A stretch of DNA of 55,308 nucleotides from UBA5314 sp040217815 (GTDB lineage Bacteria; Bacillota; Syntrophomonadia; Syntrophomonadales; Syntrophomonadaceae), in assembly GCA_040217815.1 (NCBI GenBank), contig JBEHWI010000021.1:1-55308 (forward strand). Reading direction: 5' to 3'. Each line of letters begins with the position of its first letter. Position 1 is the stretch's first letter. A program made the position numbers and the translations under genes. Below are positions 41,383 through 49,826 of the stretch, one piece after another. A model generated the notes under the pieces. The model saw only the letters and a list, made by a program, of their open reading frames with translations. It had not been told where the DNA came from and did no database searches.

Positions 41383-41426
41383 GATTCGTTCAACAATTTC
41401 TATGTATTTAAATAGCCCGGAGGTTT

Positions 41427-41972
41427 TTACATACGGGTGCGGGCATATTCTACTCCGGCCATGAAAGCCTTCCGGTTTGCTTCAATTAAACGTTCGGATT
41501 TGCCCTTAAAAATAACCGGGAAATATTCCAGGGCCTCTTCAACCTGAACCACTGAAGTCTTTTCCAGATAAGCGCCCAGCATAATCATATTGGCTCCACG
41601 GGGATTGCCCATCTCTTCGGCCAGCTCATTGACTGGGACCGCCAGTACTTCAAGATCGGTGCGGTCTGGAGTCCGGTCCACCATTGATGAATTGATCATC
41701 ACCAATCCATTGGGTTTTACCCTCTTTTCAAACTTATCCAGGGAAGGACGGTTCATGATAATTGCCATCAAGGGATTTTCTGTCAATGGAGAGCTGATTT
41801 CCTCCTCGGCAATGGTCACCAGGCAATTGGCTGTGCCTCCCCGCATTTCCGCTCCATAGGAGGGAACCCAGGAAACGTTTTTACCTGAACTCATAGCGGC
41901 ATGCGACAAAAACAGTCCCATGGCCAAAACCCCCTGCCCGCCAAAACCGGCAAACAACACCTGTTTCTCCAT
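41427..41972 (-). CDS. 2-oxoacid:ferredoxin oxidoreductase, gamma subunit
   Basis: 181 aa. QVLFAGFGGQGVLAMGLFLSHAA at the N-terminus, SYGAEMRGGTANCLVTIA, MLGAYLEKTSVVQVEEALE and the short C-terminus match the gamma subunit (KorC/VorC/PorG type). Works with the TPP-binding beta and the pyrimidine-binding alpha subunits. The gene follows the beta subunit directly (stop and start adjoin). End of a five-gene operon. Confidence 0.92.
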   Translation of the reverse strand: MEKQVLFAGFGGQGVLAMGLFLSHAAMSSGKNVSWVPSYGAEMRGGTANCLVTIAEEEISSPLTENPLMAIIMNRPSLDKFEKRVKPNGLVMINSSMVDRTPDRTDLEVLAVPVNELAEEMGNPRGANMIMLGAYLEKTSVVQVEEALEYFPVIFKGKSERLIEANRKAFMAGVEYARTRM

Positions 41973-42716
41973 CTAGCCTTCCTCCTTGACCTTAAACTCA
42001 CCCAGCGGGTAGTAGGGAATCATGTGATCACCCACCCATTTCATAGCTTCTACCGGGCTCATGCCCCAATTGGTGGGACAGGTTGATAAGACCTCGACCA
42101 TGGTAAAGCCCAGGCCCTTCATCTGCATCTGAATAGCCTTTTTAAGCGCTTTCTTGGTTCTGGTCACATTGGCTGGTGTATTGACAGCAGTCCGGCAAAC
42201 ATAGGCGGCTCCTTCACTTTGTGCCAGCAATTCAGCCATTTTGGCCGGATAGCCGTTAGCCTCCACCGTTCGTCCGTAAGGGGAAGTAGTGGTTACCTGC
42301 CCCAGCAGGGTGGTGGGAGCCATCTGCCCGCCGGTCATGCCATATATGGCATTATTGATAAATATAACCGTGATATTCTCCGCCCGCAGAGAGGCGTGGA
42401 TAATTTCTCCCATCCCGATGGAAGCCAGATCTCCATCACCCTGGTAGGTAACCAGGCAGCGGTCGGGTAGAAGCCTTTTAATAGCGGTGGCAATAGCCGG
42501 CGCACGACCATGGGCTGCTTCCAGGGTATCAAAATTGAAATAATCATAGGCCAGAACCGAGCATCCCACCGGACAAATCCCGATAGCCTTTTCGCGGAGG
42601 TTTAATTCGTCCAGGCATTCAGCCAGTATTCGATGCACTATGCCATGGGTACAGCCCGGGCAATAATGGAATCTGGCATCAGTTAGACTTTCTGGTCTTT
42701 TGGCAACTACCTTCAC
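41973..42716 (-). CDS. 2-oxoacid:ferredoxin oxidoreductase, TPP-binding beta subunit
   Basis: 247 aa. HYCPGCTHGIVHRILAECL near the N-terminus, AHGRAPAIATAIKRL, YQGDGDLASIGMGEIIHASLR (TPP/Mg2+ GDG..N motif, followed by INNAIYGMTGGQMAPTT) are those of the KorB/VorA family. The substrate (branched-chain 2-oxoacid or 2-oxoglutarate) cannot be told from sequence with certainty. Adjoins the alpha subunit gene with no gap. Confidence 0.93.
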   Translation of the reverse strand: MKVVAKRPESLTDARFHYCPGCTHGIVHRILAECLDELNLREKAIGICPVGCSVLAYDYFNFDTLEAAHGRAPAIATAIKRLLPDRCLVTYQGDGDLASIGMGEIIHASLRAENITVIFINNAIYGMTGGQMAPTTLLGQVTTTSPYGRTVEANGYPAKMAELLAQSEGAAYVCRTAVNTPANVTRTKKALKKAIQMQMKGLGFTMVEVLSTCPTNWGMSPVEAMKWVGDHMIPYYPLGEFKVKEEG

Positions 42717-43775
42717 CTAGTATCCCTCCCTTTCCGCGATACGCATAATCTCTCGAGTAAGCTCCTCGGGATTGGGGGTGATCCCAATGCGTCCGTAAAA
42801 GTCCACCGGAACCATTCCATTGACAGCCAGGCGGATGTCTTCAACCATCTGCCCCATACTTACTTCAATAGATAGGAAACGGCGCACCTTTTGGGCAGCT
42901 TCAGCCACGACTTTTTCAGGGAAAGGCCACAGGGTTATGGGGCGAATGAGTCCTACTTTTATCCCCTGTTTTCGGGCTTCCATTACGGAACGTTTAGCTA
43001 TACGTGCGATAATGCCAAAGGCCATTACCACCAGGTCGGCATCTTCCATCATGAAGGTTTCGGCCCGCTGTTCTTTAGCCTTAATCTCTTTATATTTAGC
43101 ATCCAGGTGTCTATTTCTTTTTTCCAGATAATCCGGATCCAGATGAAGGGTGTTGACAATATTGGGCTTGCGGCCCGCGCAACCGGTGGTTGCCCAGGGC
43201 TTGTCCACAAACTGAGTAACCGGTTCCCGCAATATAATTGGCTCCATCATCTGTCCCAGGGTTCCTTCGGCCATAATCAAAACCGGGGTCCGATAGCGAT
43301 CAGCCAGATCATAGCCTTCCATGGCCAGATCCATCATTTCTTGAACGCCGGAGGGGGCTAAAACCAGAGTGCGGTAATCGCCGTGTCCACCACCCCGGGT
43401 AGCCTGAAAATAGTCGGCCTGGGAAGGCTGAATTCCTCCCAAACCCGGTCCACCCCGGGATAAATTGACGATCAGACAGGGCAGTTCACCTTCGGCGATA
43501 AAGGATATTCCCTCTTGCTTGAGGCTTAAGCCCGGTCCGGAAGAAGCTGTCATAACCCGGGCGCCGGTTGAGGCCCCACCATACACCATATTTATAGCGG
43601 CCAGTTCGCTTTCAGCTTGAACAAACACACCACCGATCTTGGGCATAGTGCGGGCCATATATTCAGCCAGTTCGCTGGACGGGGTGATGGGATAGCCGAA
43701 AAACGCGCGGCAACCGGCCCTGATAGCCCCTTCCGCAAGCGCTTCGTTACCTTTCATCAGTACTCTTTCTTCCAT
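42717..43775 (-). CDS. vorB: 2-oxoacid:ferredoxin oxidoreductase, alpha subunit (VorB-type)
   Basis: 352 aa. MKGNEALAEGAIRAGCRAFFGYPITPSSELAEYMA (pyrimidine-binding domain), VQAESELAAINMVYGGASTGARVMTASSGPGLSL and GGIQPSQADYFQATRGGGHGDYRTLVLAP match the subunit called VorB (3-methyl-2-oxobutanoate oxidoreductase). A C-terminal transketolase-like domain follows. The operon likely oxidises amino-acid-derived 2-oxoacids to acyl-CoA with ferredoxin reduction; close to the branched-chain amino acid importer in the same window. Confidence 0.93.
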   Translation of the reverse strand: MEERVLMKGNEALAEGAIRAGCRAFFGYPITPSSELAEYMARTMPKIGGVFVQAESELAAINMVYGGASTGARVMTASSGPGLSLKQEGISFIAEGELPCLIVNLSRGGPGLGGIQPSQADYFQATRGGGHGDYRTLVLAPSGVQEMMDLAMEGYDLADRYRTPVLIMAEGTLGQMMEPIILREPVTQFVDKPWATTGCAGRKPNIVNTLHLDPDYLEKRNRHLDAKYKEIKAKEQRAETFMMEDADLVVMAFGIIARIAKRSVMEARKQGIKVGLIRPITLWPFPEKVVAEAAQKVRRFLSIEVSMGQMVEDIRLAVNGMVPVDFYGRIGITPNPEELTREIMRIAEREGY

Positions 43776-43779
43776 ATCA

Positions 43780-43995
43780 TCACTCCCTTTCCACCTGAAT
43801 GATCATATCAGGACACATCATAGCGCATATGGCACAGCCATTGCATTTTTCTTCCTGGGTTATGGTCACCGGGTGGAAACCGAGAGAATTCATCTGGTGT
43901 TTGTCTAGCTCCAGGATCCCTTGCGGACAATAAAAAACGCAAAGTTCACAAGCCTTGCAGCGCTCATCATCGAACTTGAGCCTGCCCCTTGCCAT
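43780..43995 (-). CDS. 2-oxoacid:ferredoxin oxidoreductase, 4Fe-4S delta subunit (71 aa)
   Basis: From ATG 43995 (GGGAGG 8 nt upstream) the protein is MARGRLKFDDERCKACELCVFYCPQGILEL, then TQEEKCNGCAICAMMCPDMIIQVERE. Both CxxCxxCxxxCP motifs for two [4Fe-4S] clusters are complete. It transfers electrons from the TPP subunit to ferredoxin. An earlier ATG (44031) gives 12 more residues but lies inside the upstream gene without a ribosome site. Confidence 0.93.
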   Translation of the reverse strand: MARGRLKFDDERCKACELCVFYCPQGILELDKHQMNSLGFHPVTITQEEKCNGCAICAMMCPDMIIQVERE

Positions 43996-44009
43996 CCTAC
44001 ATTCCTCCC

Positions 44010-44684
44010 TTAAAATACGTCTGTAAGCCATTCAGGCCTCAGATGAAGCTGGATTTTTTTGAGCAGCGTGCCATAACGGGGATATAGTTCCATATAAAAC
44101 CGTTCTTGAACCGTCAGGCATACTACCGGAAGTTCCAGGGCACTGGCATAGGCTTCAACCCTGGCATGTCCTTCGACAATCGTATTGAGGTCGCTGGCTT
44201 CAACCAGATTGGGATTGCTCACGATTCCGGTAAAAGAAATGCGTGCAGCTCTTTCCAATCCGGTGCGTAGTTCGTAGATTGATTCTAAATCACCGGCGAA
44301 GGGGCGGTAAGGGTTTACTACCAGATTAAAATGGAGTGGTCTCCGCTGCCCCAAAAGATGACTTAGGTAACCTAGTGCCAGTGAACCTACCTCGTCTCCT
44401 GCCACATCAATCACCATGTCGTTGTCCTGGCGGACATAAGCCAATAAATGAGCGGGTATATTGGGAACATCACCAAAAGAAAGGTCGCCTCCAGGGGCAA
44501 CCAGAGTTATACCCTTTTGATTTAGTTCCTCTTTTAAACCACGGGAAACAAACCAGGGATTGACCATATCCAGGTCTGCTAGTACAACTCTGGTGGAAGT
44601 ATTGGCAGTTTCTATGGCGTAATTCAGGGCCACTTCACTTTTTCCACTGCCAAATCCACCGGCAAAAATAGCTATACTGCCCAA
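44010..44684 (-). CDS. Deviant-Walker P-loop ATPase associated with the oxidoreductase operon (224 aa)
   Basis: FAGGFGSGKSEVALNYAI (residues 7-24) is a P-loop, here in the form GGFGSGKSE, followed by VVLADLDMVNPWFVSRGLKE and DVAGDEVGSLALGYLSHLL, the strand positions of ParA/MinD/ArsA-like ATPases. First gene of the operon, with the Fe-S subunit 14 bp downstream. It may serve as a maturation or scaffold ATPase for the iron-sulfur enzyme (inference). No exact family name is certain. Confidence 0.75.
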   Translation of the reverse strand: MGSIAIFAGGFGSGKSEVALNYAIETANTSTRVVLADLDMVNPWFVSRGLKEELNQKGITLVAPGGDLSFGDVPNIPAHLLAYVRQDNDMVIDVAGDEVGSLALGYLSHLLGQRRPLHFNLVVNPYRPFAGDLESIYELRTGLERAARISFTGIVSNPNLVEASDLNTIVEGHARVEAYASALELPVVCLTVQERFYMELYPRYGTLLKKIQLHLRPEWLTDVF

Positions 44685-44728
44685 TTTTTTTCCCTTTCCC
44701 CGCTTCTAGTCCGAACGTCTTATTCTGT

Positions 44729-44757
44729 ACTGTATAACAGACCCGGAACAAAATCAA
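44729..44757 (-). promoter_or_regulatory. Possible sigma-A promoter of the oxidoreductase operon
   Basis: TTGATT (44757-44752) with TACAGT 17 nt further on (44734-44729); TATACA overlaps it with 15-nt spacing. About 45 bp upstream of the ATPase start. Confidence 0.45.
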
Positions 44758-44831
44758 TAAATTTTTAAGAAAAATGCGCAAATTCGACAGCCATTATCAA
44801 ATTCAAGATATTGGAGACTGCCCAAAATTTC

Positions 44832-44854
44832 AAGCCTGAGTAAAACCCAGGCTT
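44832..44854 (-). terminator. Hairpin after the HDOD gene
   Basis: AAGCCTGGG/CTCAGGCTT stem with a small loop on the minus strand, 34 nt after the stop; the following T-run is poor. Confidence 0.5.
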
Positions 44855-44887
44855 ATATTATGGTCCATATGAATTTTATCTATAGAC

Positions 44888-45733
44888 TTATTGAAGGCTA
44901 GTGGGATCGGATAAAAAATCGGTCATATCAGAAATGATCGCTTCCAGATCCTCTTCGGAAACACCCAGCAAGGCCAGAGATTCAGGATAGACCGGATACA
45001 AAAGGCCGTCCACACCCATTCCTATGCCCATCGATAAACAAACCGCATCAGCCAGGTGAACAATGGCGGTCAGCTTCTGGTCTTCGGAAGCCTGTCCCGG
45101 TTGGTGGTGCTTCTCTATGGCTTCTACCAGTTGAATAGGAATACTCCATCTTTCAGCCAGACGAGCCCCTACCGTCGCGTGATTAAAACCGAGAATCTGA
45201 TCTTCGGCATTCATAAAGGGTATTTCCTGCGATGTCACCAATTCCACCACTTCATGATAGGCCTCTTTCATATACCGATTTAATATAACCTTGCCGATGT
45301 CGTGCAGCAGACCAGCGGTATAGGCTAGATCCAAATTGCTGTAGCGGCAGCGCCTGGCAATGAGACGAGCGGCGATGGCACAGGCCTGGGAATGCCGCCA
45401 TAGTTCGCCTTCTTCCAGGGCATAGCCTTCATATTTCTTCTGCAGCAAATCACTCACTGCGGCGGCCAGGACAATACCGCGAATCGTCTTGAAACCGAGC
45501 AAAACCACGGCATCGGTCACTGTCGCAATGCGCCGGGCGAAGCCATAATAAGCAGAATTGGCCATACGCAAAACTCGGGTGGTCATAGCCTGATCCTGAT
45601 CGAGCACCTTATGTATATCCTGCGCCGTGGATTCCGGGTCCTCAGTCAACTGCATAACCCGTAATACCACCTGAGGAAGCGCTGGAATATCATTCACCGC
45701 TTCTAAAATATTATCCAGGCTTACCTTTTCCAC
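44888..45733 (-). CDS. HDOD domain signalling protein (281 aa)
   Basis: Single HDOD domain (about residues 8-210): ALPQVVLRVMQLTEDPESTAQDI, VLRMANSAYYGFARRIATVTDAVVLLGFKTIRGIVLAAAVSDLL, and the HD-like residues in AYTAGLLHDIGKVILNRYM, which keep the HD pair. Such proteins act in motility, stress or second-messenger signalling. GTG start after AAAGGAGG. Its partner, a hypothetical protein, lies 13 bp upstream. Confidence 0.88.
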   Translation of the reverse strand: MEKVSLDNILEAVNDIPALPQVVLRVMQLTEDPESTAQDIHKVLDQDQAMTTRVLRMANSAYYGFARRIATVTDAVVLLGFKTIRGIVLAAAVSDLLQKKYEGYALEEGELWRHSQACAIAARLIARRCRYSNLDLAYTAGLLHDIGKVILNRYMKEAYHEVVELVTSQEIPFMNAEDQILGFNHATVGARLAERWSIPIQLVEAIEKHHQPGQASEDQKLTAIVHLADAVCLSMGIGMGVDGLLYPVYPESLALLGVSEEDLEAIISDMTDFLSDPTSLQ

Positions 45734-45746
45734 TCTCCGTCCTCCT

Positions 45747-46175
45747 TTACTTCCAATTATCCATTTTGCGCTTAAGAATCTGCTGGTTTAACCTCAACTC
45801 TTCATTGACGCGCAAGAATATCCTTTCCATATCCAAACGGGATAAGTTCAGTTCATCGGGCTCAAGTACCTCGACTTTTCTAAATTCCTCTTTCATTGTA
45901 AACCGAATGGCGTCCTCGATGGAATCAGCCGAAAATACGATAATAACCGGGGCGAAACTCACAGTCTTGTCACTAACTTCGTCATGTATGGTATAGACCT
46001 CCTGGCTCATATCTATGTCTTCAACCACTATTCCCTGAATAGGAACATTGCGGCTCAAAGTAGCCTGCTGCTGCCTGGTGGCTTCTGCAATATCAGCGCT
46101 GTTTTTTCCCCCGAATAGTCCGGATTTACCCTTCCCCGCATAATCAAAGCGGACCCGAAGTCTGAGTTTTCCCAT
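45747..46175 (-). CDS. Hypothetical protein (142 aa)
   Basis: Starts MGKLRLRVRFDYAGKGKSGLFGG after AGGAGG. The central part, PVIIVFSADSIEDAIRFTMKEEFRKVEVLEPDEL, looks like an alpha/beta domain, and the C-terminus is helical and charged (FLRVNEELRLNQQILKRKMDNW). No signal peptide or known motif. Close to the HDOD gene (13 bp) in one transcription unit. Confidence 0.7.
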   Translation of the reverse strand: MGKLRLRVRFDYAGKGKSGLFGGKNSADIAEATRQQQATLSRNVPIQGIVVEDIDMSQEVYTIHDEVSDKTVSFAPVIIVFSADSIEDAIRFTMKEEFRKVEVLEPDELNLSRLDMERIFLRVNEELRLNQQILKRKMDNWK

Positions 46176-46217
46176 ACAACGTTTCCTCCTATATAATTAG
46201 TATATATCACCAGGTTG

Positions 46218-47138
46218 TCATTGGTAAAAGCTCATAGTCATTTCCGCCATAAACATTCCCATGACCGCGGCCAGACCCTCTCCATAATTAAGATCCAGGT
46301 CAAACCAGGGCTCGAGCTGCAAACGCTCTAAAATAAGCCGGTGCCCGGGTTCCATAGCCAGGCTGGGGCAAAATATATTGGTCAGGCTTTTGTTGTTAAG
46401 CATCCCGGCCAAAAGGGCTGCCACAGAAGTCACAAATCCATCTAAAATGATCGGAATGCCATAATGCTCCGCTTCGCTTATGAAACCGGTTAAGGCCGCA
46501 ATCTCCAAACCGCCGAAACGAGCTAGAATATCCAGTACATTGTTCGGATCAGGGATTTCATTATCCATAGCCTGCCTCAACAATTCTATTTTCCTGGCGA
46601 TGCGACCTGCCCCTGCGCTTCCCGGTCCGATCATCAACTCCAACGGAAGGCGCAGAGCGACCGACCCCAAGGCCGAAGCGCTAAGCGTATTGCCTATGCC
46701 TATTTCACCCAGACCAACCATATCATAGTCATACAGTTTTACATACTCCCAGGCTGTCCGGCCGGCTTCCAGAGCGGACAGGGCCTCGCCATAATCCATG
46801 GCGTCTTCATCAATGAAATTGCGGGTGCCTTGTCTGATCCTTTTCCGAATTAAATCCGGATTATCTATATCATCAAACAAACCCAGGTCGAAAATCAATT
46901 CTTTCTTCCCCAGGCGCTCCAAGAGCTTCGAAGTGGGACTGTTGCCGTCCAAGTGGGAGGCAACAATACGCCCTGAGCCAAGAGCTTGATAGCTGCTAGT
47001 TCCTTCCTGGCTTACTCCATGGTCCCCGGCAAAAACCAGCAAGGCCCAGTCCCTCCCCCGGCACCCCAGCGCTTCAAACTGGCGGTACAGTGTATTTAAT
47101 TTTCCCATCCCATTAATAACCGGGCTTTTACTGCTCAT
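46218..47138 (-). CDS. cobT: CobT-like nicotinate-nucleotide:dimethylbenzimidazole phosphoribosyltransferase (306 aa)
   Basis: Forms alpha-ribazole phosphate for the cobalamin lower ligand. WALLVFAGDHGVSQEGTS, VGLGEIGIGNTLSASALGSV, DILARFGGLEIAALTGFI, IPIILDGFVTSVAALLAG and LDLNYGEGLAAVMGMFMAE retain the family core, including the catalytic-base glutamate in the GEG motif. It is about 50 residues shorter than well-studied CobT at the N-terminus (starting MSSKSPVINGMGKLNTLYR) and its sequence is divergent. No other cobalamin gene is in the window. Substrate preference may differ. Confidence 0.85.
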   Translation of the reverse strand: MSSKSPVINGMGKLNTLYRQFEALGCRGRDWALLVFAGDHGVSQEGTSSYQALGSGRIVASHLDGNSPTSKLLERLGKKELIFDLGLFDDIDNPDLIRKRIRQGTRNFIDEDAMDYGEALSALEAGRTAWEYVKLYDYDMVGLGEIGIGNTLSASALGSVALRLPLELMIGPGSAGAGRIARKIELLRQAMDNEIPDPNNVLDILARFGGLEIAALTGFISEAEHYGIPIILDGFVTSVAALLAGMLNNKSLTNIFCPSLAMEPGHRLILERLQLEPWFDLDLNYGEGLAAVMGMFMAEMTMSFYQ

Positions 47139-47174
47139 TGGGCCCGGTTAAACTGCATTTATAGTACAAACAGC

Positions 47175-47906
47175 TCATGGTTTTTTGCTCCTGTTAATTG
47201 CGGCTTCTTTTTTCAGGCGTTCAACCTCGCCCGGGGTAAGATAGCGAAACTTCCCGGGAGCTACCCCTTGCAGGCTTAAAAAAGATAAAGCCGTCCTTTG
47301 CAGATTTACTACAGGGAAGCCAACCGCCGCACACATCCTGCGCACTTCCCGCTTTCTCCCTTCCCCCAACTCCATTTCCAACAGGCTGCTTTCAGCTGAA
47401 CTGGCCAAAACCTTAACCCCCGCCGGTGAAGTCATTCCATCCTCCAGGTTTACGCCTTTGCGCAGCCTTTGCAAGGCCTCCCGGCTTACGCATCCTTTAA
47501 CCCTGACCCGGTAGCGCTTCTTAATTCCATAACGGGGATGGGTGATAAGGTTGGCAAAATCTCCGTCATTGGTCATCAACAGCAAACCTTCGCTGTCATA
47601 GTCCAGGCGTCCAACCGGAAACACCCGGGTGTCAATTCTTTCCACCAACTGGGCGACGGTAGGCCTACCTTGAGGATCATCCATACTGCATATAACCCCC
47701 AGGGGCTTGTTGAGCAGCACGTATACCGGCCGATCCTGGGTAACGGCAGTCCCATCCACTTTTATTTCATCTTTTCCCGGCTCCACTTGAACGCCCTGCT
47801 CACGGATTACGACCCCGTTGACCGTCACCCGCCCCCGGGCAACGAGTTCTTCGGCCTTGCGCCGGGAGGTAATTCCGGCCTGGGCGATATATTTGGCCAG
47901 CCTCAA
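47175..47906 (-). CDS. rluB: Pseudouridine synthase (RsuA/RluB family)
   Basis: N-terminal S4 RNA-binding domain (LRLAKYIAQAGITSRRKAEELVARGRVTVNG), catalytic motif RVFPVGRLDYDSEGLLLMTNDG (Asp in GRLDYDSEG) and C-terminal RKREVRRMCAAVGFPVV. TTG 47906 is chosen because AGGTGG lies five bases upstream and family members begin MRLxKY; ATG 47921 would add five residues. Target is probably 23S rRNA. Confidence 0.93.
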   Translation of the reverse strand: MRLAKYIAQAGITSRRKAEELVARGRVTVNGVVIREQGVQVEPGKDEIKVDGTAVTQDRPVYVLLNKPLGVICSMDDPQGRPTVAQLVERIDTRVFPVGRLDYDSEGLLLMTNDGDFANLITHPRYGIKKRYRVRVKGCVSREALQRLRKGVNLEDGMTSPAGVKVLASSAESSLLEMELGEGRKREVRRMCAAVGFPVVNLQRTALSFLSLQGVAPGKFRYLTPGEVERLKKEAAINRSKKP

Positions 47907-48158
47907 ATCATCCACCTGCATTATATAAACATAGGAATATTATCAAACATTTTCTACACCGATATTCTATCTCCTTCATTTCGCCGCCGGCTTCGGAGGG
48001 GTTTGTAAAGTTATGGACGCCAGTATAGGTTTAAGGTTGCCAATCTACAAGTATACAGATATTAAGGCTACAATTTATAATCATTTTCTACGCTTTCTGA
48101 TATGATAGACATAATGAACAGTAAACTTTTTGCAGTTACCATAAAGGCGGCGATATTA

Positions 48159-48734
48159 ATGTCTAAAACAGGAATTGACAAAGCAAAAATTGAGACTGCA
48201 GTGCAGATGATACTGGAGGCCATTGGGGAGGATCCGCAACGGGAGGGTTTAGTAAATACACCAGGGCGGGTAGCCCGGCTGTACGAGGAGGTTTTCGCCG
48301 GATTGGACAAGGACCCCAGTGAATTATTGGAAGTTCTGTTCACCGAATACCACGATGAACTGGTCCTTGTTAAAGACATTCCCCTCTATTCGATGTGCGA
48401 GCACCACCTGCTTCCCTTTTATGGCAAGGCCCATGTGGCCTATATTCCCAAGGGAGGAAAGGTTGTTGGCATCAGCAAACTGGCCCGGGTCACCGAGGCC
48501 TACGCCAGGCGTCCCCAGTTGCAGGAACGCCTGACATCGCAGATCGCAGACTGCATCAACCAGACCCTGAAACCACATGGAGTAGCAGTGGTCATTCAAG
48601 CCGAACACATGTGTATGACCATGCGCGGGGTCAAGAAACCCGGTGCTCTTACTGTAACATCCGCAGTCCGGGGAATATTTGAGACCAGAGCCGAGACCCG
48701 GGCGGAACTATTATCCCTCATTCTGAACAAATAA
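48159..48734 (+). CDS. folE: GTP cyclohydrolase I (FolE)
   Basis: First step of folate/pterin synthesis from GTP. EAIGEDPQREGLVNTPGRVARLYEEVF, the zinc-binding SMCEHHLLPFYGKAHVAYIP and HMCMTMRGVKKPGALTVTS motifs, and SKLARVTEAYARRPQLQERLT are complete. 191 aa from ATG 48159, which follows AAGGCGGCG; an in-frame ATG at 48102 is too far from any ribosome site. AT-rich DNA with a TATAAT-like box (48076 area) precedes it. Confidence 0.95.
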   Translation: MSKTGIDKAKIETAVQMILEAIGEDPQREGLVNTPGRVARLYEEVFAGLDKDPSELLEVLFTEYHDELVLVKDIPLYSMCEHHLLPFYGKAHVAYIPKGGKVVGISKLARVTEAYARRPQLQERLTSQIADCINQTLKPHGVAVVIQAEHMCMTMRGVKKPGALTVTSAVRGIFETRAETRAELLSLILNK

Positions 48735-48760
48735 GTGAAGATTTGAAGCCGACTCGAACC

Positions 48761-48922
48761 AGTACTCTGTCAATCCTAATTCTGTGTATTACTCGTCGAG
48801 GTAAATTTTTGTAGGACAAGGTGAAGGAATGAGTAATACTGGACGTATTGCGATTGACGACAACGCAGTCATGCGAAAATTTAACCGACGATAATATATA
48901 GAATTAGGGTTGGCAGAGTACT
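48761..48922. mobile_element. MITE-like element, copy 4 (AGTACTCTG ends)
   Basis: 162 bp with ends AGTACTCTGTCAATCCTAAT and (inverted) AGTACTCTGCCAACCCTAAT, about 45 bp each with mismatches. Core in plus orientation at 48838-48869. It lies 30 bp upstream of the MCP start, just before its ribosome site. Confidence 0.85.
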
Positions 48923-48952
48923 AAGGACGGTACGAAGGAGGTTATTTTATCA

Positions 48953-49810
48953 ATGGCAAACGTGGCGATTATCGGGGCGGGAAAAGGCGGAACTTCCATA
49001 TTAAAAGCACTGAACGGCATTCCAGCCATTAACATTATAGGCATGTGCGATGTCAACACCAATTCCGAAGGTATGGTTTTGGCCAGACAACTGGGAGTTC
49101 CCAATTATACGGATATAAAAGCGATGCTCGCTCTTCCGGCCCTGGAACTGGTCATTGAGGCGACCGGGAGCCCCCGGGTGCAAGAAATGATCAATGAGTC
49201 AAAATCAGTGCATACTGCCATTGTCGACTCTCATGGAGCCAACCTGATGATGACCCTGGTTGAGTCGCGCGAGGATATGATTCATTCCCTGCACGAGGAA
49301 GCCACCCGTCTGGCCGATATGTCCAGGGACTTGTCCAATACCATTCAAGAGATTAGGCGTGTTATCGAGGAAGTGGCCCAGCAGGCTCATACAACCGCCA
49401 GACAGGGCAGCCAACTGATCTCTTCCTCCCGGGAAGCCGAGCAGAGCCTTACGGAAACTGGTGAAGTTTTAAAAATAATCAGCTCAACGGCGCAGCAAAC
49501 CAAGCTGCTGGGCTTTAACGCCGCCATTGAAGCCGCCCGGAGCGGTGAACATGGCCGCGGGTTTGCCGTGGTAGCGGATGAAGTACGCAAACTGGCAGAG
49601 TTTAGCACCGTTTCCGCCCAGAAGATTTCAAGTATTTTAAGCAATATCGAACATGCCTTCACCACTATAAACAAAGGCATTGACGAAGCCGGCTCCACTA
49701 TGCTGAAACAGGCCAAGCTGACTGAATCGGCAGCCGCCAATATCCAGGAGCTGGAAGCTATGTCTGAAGAACTGCTGGCCACCGCTGACAATCTAACCAA
49801 ACTGGGATAA
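48953..49810 (+). CDS. Soluble MCP-type chemoreceptor with an N-terminal Rossmann domain (285 aa)
   Basis: N-terminal residues 1-105 form a Rossmann dinucleotide-binding domain like that of homoserine/dihydrodipicolinate oxidoreductases: VAIIGAGKGGTSILKAL, INIIGMCDVNTN and LELVIEATGSPRVQEMI. Residues about 110-285 are a cytoplasmic MCP signalling coiled coil with a hairpin tip STAQQTKLLGFNAAIEAARSGEHGRGFAVVADEVRKLAE. There is no membrane segment, HAMP or ligand-binding periplasmic domain. It presumably signals redox state or a bound dinucleotide to a CheA complex; no che genes are in the window. AAGGAGG lies upstream of the ATG. Confidence 0.88.
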   Translation: MANVAIIGAGKGGTSILKALNGIPAINIIGMCDVNTNSEGMVLARQLGVPNYTDIKAMLALPALELVIEATGSPRVQEMINESKSVHTAIVDSHGANLMMTLVESREDMIHSLHEEATRLADMSRDLSNTIQEIRRVIEEVAQQAHTTARQGSQLISSSREAEQSLTETGEVLKIISSTAQQTKLLGFNAAIEAARSGEHGRGFAVVADEVRKLAEFSTVSAQKISSILSNIEHAFTTINKGIDEAGSTMLKQAKLTESAAANIQELEAMSEELLATADNLTKLG

Positions 49811-49826
49811 GACACCCATTATCTGT

